A DNA stretch of 64,000 bases, from positions 2,235,618-2,299,617 of the forward strand of contig NC_133221.1 of NCBI RefSeq assembly GCF_040436345.1, read 5' to 3'. Both the position numbers and the translations under genes were made by a program. The DNA is from Pagrus major (lineage: Eukaryota; Chordata; Actinopteri; Spariformes; Sparidae). This document shows, piece after piece, positions 11,050 through 21,159 of the stretch. The notes below the pieces were generated by a model that worked only from the letters and a program-made list of their open reading frames with translations, searched no databases and was not told the origin of the DNA. Position 1 is the stretch's first letter, and the number at the start of each line of letters is the position of its first letter.

Positions 11050-12573
11050 TGGATTGAATAACCCGATAAAAAGAAAAAGGGTGCTACAAATTCTTAAGAA
11101 AGAATGAGGTGAAATCACCTCCCTCCAGGAAACTCACTTAGAGAGGAACATGTTAAACTCGAAAAATTAGCTGGAGCCCAAGTGTATTATTCATCTCACA
11201 CAACAGCAAAAAGAGGAGTAGCAGCCCTGATTAAAAATAAACTTATGTTTCAAAAAGAAAAATGTATTAGAGATAAAGAAGGAAGGTACGGGGTTGTAAT
11301 TGGTCAAATAGAAGAACAATGGATAACTTTAGTTAATGTTTATAATCCGCCTGGAACAGGGGAAGAACCATTGAAAAGAATCTTACAACTGTTAATGCTG
11401 GAAGCAAAAGGAATTACAATAATGGGGGGTGACTTTAATTTGGTAATGAATCCAAAGGTAGATACCCAAAGTAAAATAAGACACAAGTCAGAGAAAGCTG
11501 CCTGTTTGTTGAGAAAAGCCCAAATAGAGATGGGACTAGTAGATGTTTGGCGCTGCCTGCACCCTGAAGAAAAAGCTTTTACTTTCTATTCTCATGCACA
11601 TAAGGCGTTTTCAAGAGTGGACTATTATTTTTTGTTTAGGAATGATGTTGCAAAAATTTTAAAATGTGAAATACTACCCATATCAATAACTGATCATGCA
11701 CCAATTATGATGGAATTAAAGATGATAGCAGAGAGAGGTGGAACACTTTGGAGAATGAATAATTCATTGTTAATGGATCAAAGGTTTAAGGAGAAAACAA
11801 TAAGCAGTATTACATCTTTTCTTGAAATCAACGACGGTTAAGCGAAAAGCAAATACTGGAAGAAAAGATAAAACAATTGCAAAAAGAATATGAAATGTGT
11901 AAAATTAAATGAGGTGCAGATCGAACTAAAAGCAGCAAAAAAATCACTCAAAACAATAGAAATAGCAGAGATAGAAAAACAGTTGATGCTCTGCAGACAA
12001 TGTTACTATGATAACAGCCCAAAGGCATTGAAAAAGTTGGCATTTAAGTTAAAGAAACAACAAGAGAAATCAACAATTGTTACTATTAAGGAAAAATATG
12101 GTATATATAAAAGGGGCAAATCAAATATAGCTTTATGTTTCAAGAAATTAACACACGAGAAATTAAAAATTACTTGGAATCATTTAACTTACCAATCATA
12201 AATAAGGAGCAAAACAGCAACTTAAGACACTCAATAGAAGAAATGGACATTTCAAAAGTAATTCATAAAGGGAAAACTGGAAGAAGTCCGAGAAGTGATG
12301 GATTCACCTATGAATTTTATAAAGAATTTAAAGAACTGCTGACGCCCTTGTTATGCAGAGTATTCAATGAGATCCTGAAAACAGGAAATTGGCCAAATAC
12401 ATGGAATACAGCTATTATCTCTGTCATACATAAAGAGGGGAAAGAGCCAGAAAACTGTTCATCGTACAGACCAATAACATTATTAAATGTTGACCAAAAA
12501 TTTTTTACTGCAATAATAGCTAATAGATTTTCAAATATTTTGCCAAAAATTATCCACTTAGATTCACATTTCA
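11050..12573 (+). mobile_element. L1-like LINE fragment (endonuclease plus start of RT), broken
   Basis: Frame 11182-11841 encodes an L1-type endonuclease, with GVAALI near its start, GGDFNLVMNP, SRVDYYFL and ITDHAPIMMEL. A stop at 11839-11841 and a frame change follow. Frame 12135-12570 then shows RT blocks SDGFTYEFYKEF and SYRPITLLNVDQKFFTAIIANR. The sequence departs from the family at about 12573, before the catalytic RT motif, so the element is truncated at the 3' side and cannot be autonomous. Confidence 0.85.
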
Positions 12574-13396
12574 CTCACATTTCATTGACAGTGGTGTTGT
12601 CACCACCCCCGTCATCCATCAGCCAATCACATGCGCCGCCTCACTTCAACTAGCAAACTGAAGGAGTGCTAATTTAGCCAGTTAGCTCCTGTTAGCTGGA
12701 GCAACAACATCAGAGTCATTCTGAATCAACCAACTAGAGGCTGCTGCTGTAAATACACACAGATTGGCTCAACAGACTGAACGGTGAGGTGCTGAATATC
12801 ACTCTGAAATGAACAAAGACTTTTCATTTTAAAGATTCTTCAAACATTAAAGCTCATCTTTTTAATGTTTTCTTCACTGCAGTTTCCTCCAGTCAGTTCT
12901 TATCTCATCTAACCTGCAGTCATTTATCTCATCACACAGTATATTATCTCATCACACAGTATATTATCTTATCACACAGTATATTATCTCATCACACAGT
13001 ATATTATCTCATCACACAGTATATTATCTCATCACACAGTATATTATCTCATCACACAGTATATTATCTCATCTATGTCAGGAAAGAGTGAATAAAGTCT
13101 GTTATAAGTTCCCACAGCCCAATGAGATCACTTCAAATGTCTTGTTATAATCGACCAACAGTCTGAAACACAAAGATATTAAGTTTATGATCATATATGA
13201 GAAGAAAACATCAAATCCTCACATTGAAGAAGCTTGAACCAGAGAATATTTGGTACGTTTAGTTGACAAATAACTAAAAGGATTAACTGATGATCAAAAT
13301 AGTTCATGTGACTGATCAGTTCATCCACATGTTGCAGGTCTATTCTGACACATTACATGAGGACTTTGAGGAAAGACTCACACAAACTCAACATTA
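12574..13396. other. Intergenic, no gene seen
   Basis: It contains the 20-bp tandem repeat listed separately and dispersed-repeat fragments related to 7450-7620. No plausible coding exon was found on either strand. Confidence 0.45.
12923..13073 (+). repeat. 20-bp tandem repeat, about 7 units
   Basis: Successive units of tatctcatcacacagtatat are almost perfect, with one unit differing (tatctt at about 12965). It lies 3' of the minus-strand lectin gene. Confidence 0.95.
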
Positions 13397-13768
13397 AAGG
13401 AGCATTCTGTAGTTTTGGTGAAGAAATGTTAATGAGCAGAGAAAGATCTTCATTGGCTGATTTTTTTTTCTGCCTAAACAAACTAAATAAACAAACTCTT
13501 TGTTTTCATGACTGAATAAACTGAATAAACAAACTGACCTTAAAGGACAACACAGTTTATACTGTTTTACTTTGTTTACATGTGGCGGACCCTGCCACCT
13601 CTCTAGCTTCAAACAGTGTTCTGGGACCTTATTCTCCTCTGAGAACAGCTTGTTTATTCACTGATGGAAAAGATAAATGTTTCTGAGTTTGTATTATTAC
13701 CTCATTAGTATTGTAAATATTAAAATTCTGAGTTTGAATTTCTTCTCCAAAACTACGTAGTGCCCCTT
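13397..13768. mobile_element. MITE inserted at the stop codon of the lectin gene
   Basis: A 372-bp element has imperfect inverted termini. The left starts aaggagcattctgtagtttt; the right, reverse-complemented, starts aaggggcactacgtagtttt. About 26 of 32 bases agree. Both ends are flanked by TA (13395-13396 and 13769-13770), as for Tc1/mariner-type elements. The right TA plus the element's first base form the TAA stop of the lectin gene. A partial relative of the right terminus lies near 63570-63617. Confidence 0.72.
13653..13658 (-). terminator. Candidate polyadenylation signal of the minus-strand lectin gene
   Basis: TTTATT on the plus strand reads AATAAA on the minus strand, 110 bp after the stop codon. 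It lies inside the MITE at 13397-13768, so the element would supply the 3' end of the transcript. Confidence 0.45.
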
Positions 13769-16700
13769 TACAGCTCGTCCTTCTTCTTCTTCTTCTTTGT
13801 CTCCTCCTCCTTGTGGAAGACCTTTCCATCCGACTGCTTCCTCCAGCTCAGTTTGACGTCTCCATCCACCCCCTGGTCCTTCAGCCTCTGTTTGAACTGA
13901 CAAAACCTCCTCAGCATCATCACTCACATGGAGATATTACATTCTGCACTGTTCTTTATATTTTCCTCTATTTCAGGAGCGCTCTGCATCACATTTATAT
14001 ATTCACATGTTTTGTTCCCTAAGATGGCGTCGCCCTGTTGGCCTGCTGTCCTTTCTGACTTTCTCCTCCTCTTTCTTCTGTTGTAAAGGCTCTGGCTTTT
14101 CTAAAACTGATAGTAAAGTTTGTGCTGAGCGTCGACTCTTAACGAGTCACAGTTGTGCCTCAGTCAGGCCTGCAGAGTGGCACGACTACGCTCTTTAATC
14201 CTGCACATATGTACGTGCACAGCTTGCTACACAATGCTCAGGTCATGTCATGTTTATCTGTTTCCTACCTCTTCACACTGTTTCTTGTTCTGCTGAGTTT
14301 TCCCTCGGGGGATCAACAAAGTCTGATTTTATTTTAATTTGTTCTGTTTGTGTATAAAATTAGAAAGGTCCAACATGATTTACCTCCTTCAACATTTGTT
14401 CCAACACAGCAGGGTCGTTGAGATCCAGAGAGGAGTCCTTTCTCTCCAGACGCACTTTGATCACTTGCCTTGTAGTCGTACGGACTGTGAAAAAAATATG
14501 TTCATATAAATATTGACTCATCAGTCTGAACAGTGACAGGGAACATGTGGCTCTGTCCTCCATCTGTAGCATCTGTTTGCTAACTTATAATTTCATGTCA
14601 ATGATAAACATCAGGAGTGTTTACATTTTATTTTCTGTCCATAACTTTATGTTTTGTGTTGTTTCTGTTACATTATCATTGAGGAAATTTGATGCTAAAT
14701 TAAACCAAAATCCAAATATAAATACAAGTTGAATCAAGAGTTAACACTCACGTGGGCTGTAGCAAACGAACGGTCTCTTCAGGTCACAGGGAACGTCCCT
14801 CCATTTTCCATATCTGCCCAAGTCTGCTCCCACACAATCCTCCATGTTACCATGGTTATCAGGTTGACCTTGATCCCAGTACCTAAATGAGGAGTTACGT
14901 CCATCCGACCACTTCCAGGAGTCTCTGAAAAGGCCGATCCAGAAGTGTTCTTCTCTGGGTACCAACTCCTTTATGACGGACAGGCACTGCCACAATCAAA
15001 AACAAATACATTAATAAATAAATGGCTCAATAAATAAATTATTATCCCATTAAATGCACCAAAAATAATATTAAAATTAAACGTAGGCATTAATTACTTT
15101 ATTAAATCTGACATTTGCTTTTGTAGTCTTAAACAGTCTTGTATTTTTAAATGTCTTTATTTGTATTTTCAGTCTTTATTACTGTATTTCCACAAACTTG
15201 TTACCTCCACCGAGAGTTATGTTTTTAAATAACGTGTCCGTTGGTTGGTCTGTTGGTTTGTTAGCAGGATTACACAAAAACTACAGAACTGATTTCCACC
15301 AAACTTGGATGGAGGACAGGTGTCGGCTCAGAATAGACCCCAGTAACTTTAATTTATCTTTAAATTCATTGAATTTCTCAGCGAATAACGAATCAATCAG
15401 GAGCGTTTTGTTGGCTGGTACCTCTGAGTGAGCACAATCTGATGTGAATAAAAGGGACTGTCGGGCCTTGACGGAGGTATGCGCTCTACTGGTTTATGTC
15501 TGTGTTTTCTTTTTACATTTCTTTATGTGTTTCTGATTTGTTACATGCATGAGGTGGCTGTGATTCAGAGCCATTCACAGCACAGCAGGGCAGGACCAGG
15601 CGGGACAGTCTCAGGCTCACCGGGCTGATTTACAGACGCACGATTCTGATCTGAATCATATTTTGTGGAGACCGCTAACTACTTCTAACTGCAACTTTAG
15701 CTACCATTAGCTAGTTAGCCGTGCATTCAGCAGTGTTGTTCCCTGAGGGGAGAAGAAACAGCAGCTCTCAATCCTTCATTTCTTCTATCAGGCTACTAAA
15801 CGCAGCCAGTCGTCTCTGAAATGACATTATTTCAGACTGATCATTGATATGAGCTTCAACAAAATGTGTTTATGTATCGTTGTCTGTTATTGACCTGTCA
15901 GTCCAAAGCTCCTGTACCAGAGGCAGAGGAGGATTAAGGTAGTCATGGGCCCCTAGGCTATTTTTTATGTGGGCCCCCCCCTTATGCATCATGCTCTCCC
16001 AGAAACAATGTAATTTTGCACCATGTGTAACAGTGCAGGAGAGTATTTGGCAAACATGATCCACACACACTGCAGTTAGCACACAGGTAGGTCAAATCGA
16101 ATCGATGAGCTTGATTGGATGAGGTGACCCATGTCTGCCCAATCAGTGCTGTTTTGTTTGTTTATTACCCCATGGACCAATAGAGGTCAATGAATTTTTC
16201 CATTATTGTACAAGGGTATTTAAATTTCTTAAAAATAATCTGACCAATTCAAGGACCCGACCCTCCACACGTGGGGCCCCTAGGCTGCAGCCTAGGAAAG
16301 CCTGTGCATTAATCTGCATGTGACCAGAGGTGTAAACAAGCTGTTGCCGGCCTGGCTCCGCTCTGTTGGACCTGACACAGTCAGCCGGGTGTGGCAGGGA
16401 TTTGCATATCCAACTCTTCCTCCTCTCAGTGCTATGGATAAACAGATGCTAAAAAAGCTCCACTAGTTCAGTGGACAACTTGTTTAATTTCCAATGAAAT
16501 GAAATAGAGAGAGGGGAGGGTGTGAGCTGGGCCAGAGTGCAGCAGCAGGAAAAGAGAGCAGGTAGCAGAGATTTCAATGTGCAGTGGAGGCCTCAGTTGT
16601 GGGTAAATAAAGCTGCAGCTTCTCAAGACCGAGCTGAAGTCTCCCACAAGCAGCTTCATTACTGCTGGTGAAAGCGAAGCAGGCGAGCACAAACAACTTT

Positions 16701-19700
16701 GGCCCAGGAGGAAAACACACATCTCCTCTGTTTCCTGACTTCGGTGTGGACACAGAGCAGGAAGAGGCAAACACACAAAGATTTAGTGAGAAGCTACAAA
16801 ACCACTGAGAAAAACAAAACCAACTAAAAAGGCCTCTCTCTAAGGTTTCCTGCTCAGACATGAGTTGAGTCTCGCAACACAGGCTTGTTTGAGGGGGAGA
16901 TGGGGGGTGGTCACGGGTCGGCGCAGCCCGCTTGGAGGTGGGCCGGCACACTGCAGCCCCACCAGGCGTGGTTAAACTGGTAATGCAAATCGGCGCTGCA
17001 TGGATCGACTCAGCAACGCCCAGAGTGACAGTGGAAAAACCCCACAGCGCCCGGAGCTCCGAGTCAGAGCACAGTCACCTGAGAGGAGCTGAACGGCTAA
17101 CTGAGCTACTGCTAACTACTGTTAGCTGAGCAACAGTGAACGCTGTCAGTCAGGAAACTGTCAGTCTCAGAGTCACTTTCTCTGTGAAATATGAGTCAGT
17201 GGATAAAGTTGTATGTTATACAGTCATCAGTGAGGCCTCGCCCCCCCGACACACTCAGCTCTGTGCCGGCTCCGGTTTTTTCCAGCCTCATTTGCTTCTC
17301 ATTTGTGTACAGTTATGTCATCAAATTCAGTGCCTGACATCAGTATTATTCAAGCTACCGTAGCTGTCATGAGACCCGCGTGAGTGCCGAGCTGGTTTTT
17401 AAACAACAGACACGAACTATACTGAGACTTCATCTTCTAGAGACCCCCAGTGAGCGTGACAGCCATCAGCACGTCACCGTCACACAGAAAACACAGAATA
17501 AATACGTTAGTGGAAATAAACAGAGGCTAAAGCACAAAGGGGAAAGAATAAAGACATTAATACAGAAATACATTTAAAAATGAACAAATTAATAATAACA
17601 TGGAAAAGTTGATAAATGTGTGAATTAACTGTAAAGGTAAATACACACAGGAGCAAATTAAATAACAGAAACATTAATTTACGCCTACATTTATCTATTT
17701 ATGTTTGATTTTTGCAGTGTCGGTCCCTCGATACGTCCTTTACCTTCTGGTTGTCTGCCGTGTTCCTCACACTGGCCAGGTCTGTGTGGTGCTGTCTGCA
17801 GTAGCTCTGGGCCTCAGTCCAGTTCATGTTTTCTTTGGTGAGGACAAACGTCACATTCAGCCCTGAAAACAGACGTGCAGAGGTACAAACCCTGACCTAC
17901 AGTTAGCCACCCATGCTGTGTCTGTGGCAGCATCCACGGCACTATAAATCCCCAGAGATGTAAGGAAGTACGCCAATAAAATATCAAAATCTAAGTTACA
18001 ATGTGAAATCACTATGGAGCTGTCTGTCACCACATTCGTCCACAAATGCACATCAGAGATGTTTCGCCTCCTGTTCTTGACCCGCTTCGGACCGAGACAG
18101 TCACAGGGGATAAACCTGTTAATCGTCGAGGTGTGTGTGTCATCAGACTCTATAATTCGCTTCATGGCCCTGATTATCATATCGAAGTGAAGGCAGACTT
18201 CACACCGAGCTGCTTTAAATCACATTCATGTAACCGAAGACGAAGAGGCAGAGAGGTCAAACACCAAACTGGTACATTTGCAACTTCACTACTTCACATC
18301 CTCACCTCTGACATCCATGCAGACCGCCTTAAAAGCTTTGTGACATCCGGCATCGTTCCATAGTCCGTTATCATACATCTCTGCGCAGTGTTCCCCACTG
18401 TGGTCGTTGTTCGGTTCTTTAGGCGACCATCTTCTGAACTCAGTCTCCCCGTCTTTGTAGATCCTGGTGTCTGACAGTGACCACCTCCAGGTGTCCAGGT
18501 CATCGTACAGCCCGATCCAGGCAAACTGAAAGCAAAGCTTGAATAGTTTCTTTAGCCTCAATTGTCATATAAAGCATTAGAGCCACTGATGTGGACAGCA
18601 GTGTGAGTCTTTGCCTCCTTCTTTCTAAAATCAACAGTGACCTCGATGGTTTCCTGACGTTGAGCAGTAGATCGTTCTCTGTGCACCGCTCTGCAGGATT
18701 GTTGATTTCCTCCCGACATGAACTCTCATCACTGTTTCTACTGCGGCCGACGATGTAAAGTTCAGAAGTCAAGTCATTTCATGGGTTGGAGTTAATTTGC
18801 TAGGAATGTATTTGCAGTGTGTGCACAGGAAACCATCTACATGTTTGTGTTTGCACAGTTATTTACATGTTAGAATATTTGCATTTGCAGACTTGCAGGC
18901 AGTAACGGTGACCTGTTGAATCTGCCTCTCTGGTTCTGCCTTGACCCTTTTGATCAGCTGGAAGAAAGTAGGCAGATGAAGCAGGGAAATATGATCTGAT
19001 AGGCCAAAGTGAGGTCGTGGGAGGCCTCGCAGCTGTCAGGAATATTTGTACACACATGGTGGAGGATATCTCTTCCTCTGGTGGGGATCTGGACATGCTG
19101 TACGCCGCATCATTGAAAACACTGGTGAATTCTCTGGGCAGAGAAAATGGTGGACATCTCAGCATTAGACATTTGACATCGAGTGAACACTGTCCGTCCT
19201 CCTCAGCTGTGTTTGAGCAGCAATCATTACTTATGTAGACACAGAGCCCTCGTCCTCTCCTCTTACTGGAGTCCTGTGGCTGTCGGCTCTGAACAAGGTC
19301 CAGTACAATAGCCTGATCCGGGATGTTAGGGGTCAATCACGTCTCTGACAAGATGTGCTCACAGCAGTCTCTGAGTGAGCCTGAGTCGCACCTCATCCAC
19401 TTTATTCTCCTGTGAGCGGACATCAGCCAGAAGAAGGCTTGGTAGAGGAACAGCTCTTGGTCCAAGTCGGGTCAGCTTCGCTCTGGCTCCTGTCCTGATG
19501 GTTCTGGCACATCAGGTTAGCTTCAGTGTCAGCAGCATGTTAGTGTTGGAGCTGCTCCAGGTGGAGATAGTTTAAACTACTTTTTATTCAGTTAGCTCGT
19601 TTAGTCCAGTGGTTCCCAACCGAGGGGTACCACCAGATAAATCTGAGGGGTCGTCAGATGATTCATTGGAGAGGAGAGAAGTTCTGATACACAAATCTGT

Positions 19701-20371
19701 TTTGAGTTTTGTCTACTTTTTTTTCTAATATGTTGTTTGTGAATTATTGAATATTTTGACCTCTTTGGGCCTGAAACTGTTTTTCTAACAAAACACTTAA
19801 TTTTACTTAGTTTCTAACACTGTAAATCATAACTTTAAAACCATCTATCACACTTAATGGTCAAAAATGGCTTTGAAATGAGAAAGAGAGTAGAGTGAAC
19901 TCACGTGGCTGTATTCAGAGTCCACCATTGAGCTTTTATCTGCCATGTCCATCAGGATCCTCACGTCCTCCATGTTGTCTATAGTTGCCAGGTCCGTGTA
20001 TTCTTCTCTGCAGTACCTCTGAGCTTCAGTCATGGTCTTCAGGTCAGAAACAAAATGGTACTGACGAGGGACATGTGATGAGACGGCACACAGCCCTGTA
20101 GTGACAGACATGCATACTGGTGACATTTGGACCAAAGATGACTTAATGACCTTCTGGTTCCGGCTCAGATCGTATGTAAAACTGTGAGTGTCAGGCTCGA
20201 CTCGACGGCTCTGAAGCCCACAGCTGAACCGTAACAATGACAAAGCCTGATTTTTCATTGAGTTAGACTGTACATCAAGCAACAATACCACATTCAATAA
20301 TATTAGGAAAGGGGAAATTATAGATAAGACTTGCCTGATGCAGCGATGATGCTCAGAAAAACTTTTTCCAT
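13768..20371 (-). CDS. Double C-type-lectin-domain protein, soluble, KDEL terminus
   Basis: Seven exons fit by phase: 20335-20371 (signal peptide MEKVFLSIIAAS), 19905-20095 and 18306-18525 (CTLD1), 17744-17862 and 14752-14986 (CTLD2), 14384-14484, and 13768-13896. They sum to 1032 nt, 343 aa. CTLD1 keeps EPN and WND, the set expected for calcium-dependent mannose-type binding. CTLD2 has QPD (galactose-type) with WRD. The last two exons encode a charged tail (QVIKVRLERKDSSLDLNDP, then LSWRKQSDGKVFHKEEE) known after CTLDs in fish lectins, ending KKKKKKDEL. There is no transmembrane segment, so an ER-retained or secreted glycan-binding protein is inferred. Exon 1 uses a GC donor (GCAAGT). CTLD2 is split by an inserted element (14974-17734) that is undivided in the paralogue at 26364-26708. 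If that insertion is not spliced out, the gene is dead. Confidence 0.8.
14974..17734 (-). mobile_element. 2.76-kb inserted element acting as a putative intron
   Basis: The insertion interrupts CTLD2 of the lectin gene. On the minus strand it is flanked by 8-bp duplications, TAAAGGAC (17742-17735) and TAAAGGAG (14973-14966). The uninterrupted paralogue reads taaaggac at this place. The ends form imperfect inverted repeats: GAGGGACCGACACTGC against GACGGACAGGCACTGC (13 of 16 match), continuing into caatc/aaatc. An 8-bp duplication fits hAT-type elements, although the terminal bases are not the usual CAG. No transposase is visible. The interior holds further repeats: a 'ggccttgacggaggtatgcg' repeat at about 15200-15480 and a 'gggcccctaggct' repeat at about 15940-16310. 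Confidence 0.7.
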
Positions 20372-21159
20372 CCTCGTCTCTTCCCTGTTTCTCTCTCTGT
20401 GTGTCTGTGACTGCAGACGTGCAGCTTTTAAAATCACTCGTTATTCATTAACTATTATCTTTGTCACCTTCAGCTTCATGCAAAGTCGTCATGTGAGCGC
20501 TTATTTGCCGATCAGGCTCCTCAGTCTCTTACTGTTTACACTGTGCTGAATAGGTTGTTAAGTCAAGAACCAGGAGCCTTTGTTCAAAAACATCCCAGCA
20601 GGAAGTTCACGAGCATAAATAAATAAACATCATATAAAGTCACTAAAATACGCCCAGCTGCAGCAGTGAAGGGATGAACACATACATGCATCAATCATTA
20701 CAGCCCAGTAACATAATACAGTGTGAATTATTCTGAAATGGATCATTCTGCATAATAATTGTATTTACTTGTGGGACTGTTCAAACTCAGCGTCCGGCTA
20801 GTTCGTCAAACAATACGAACACAGCTGAGCAAACAGGCAAACGCCTCAATGTAAGTGTATCGTCATGTCTTTCACCGTTAGAAAGCTCAGATTCTCATGA
20901 TTCTATTCATGCAAACCATTTCAACATAAGACCACATCAGGACGGTACAACAAACAAACAATCAAACAAACAAAAAAAACAAACTAGCATGTACACAGTT
21001 TTGTCAACTCATCAATAAAGTGTCTGTGTGTTTCAGAAGTGCATCAAACTCCAACAAAACTGTTTTCTCTTATTCTAAAATGTCCACTGGATCCATTTCA
21101 GTAACATATTCAGTCCAACACAGAATTTCATCATTAAATGTTGACAAAACAATTTGTCA
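20372..21159. other. Intergenic between the minus-strand lectin gene and a LINE
   Basis: This is the presumed promoter region of the minus-strand lectin gene. No exon of the plus-strand paralogue, in particular no signal-peptide exon, is visible here. Confidence 0.4.

Noticed and set aside
14147..14337. Plus-strand ORFs across 13.8-14.6 kb
   Set aside because: They overlap the minus-strand lectin exons and introns and show no family resemblance.
18046..18363. 105-codon plus-strand ORF
   Set aside because: Lies in a lectin intron and runs antisense through CTLD1. A LINE-like minus reading (17857-18180) was considered but no motif was convincing.
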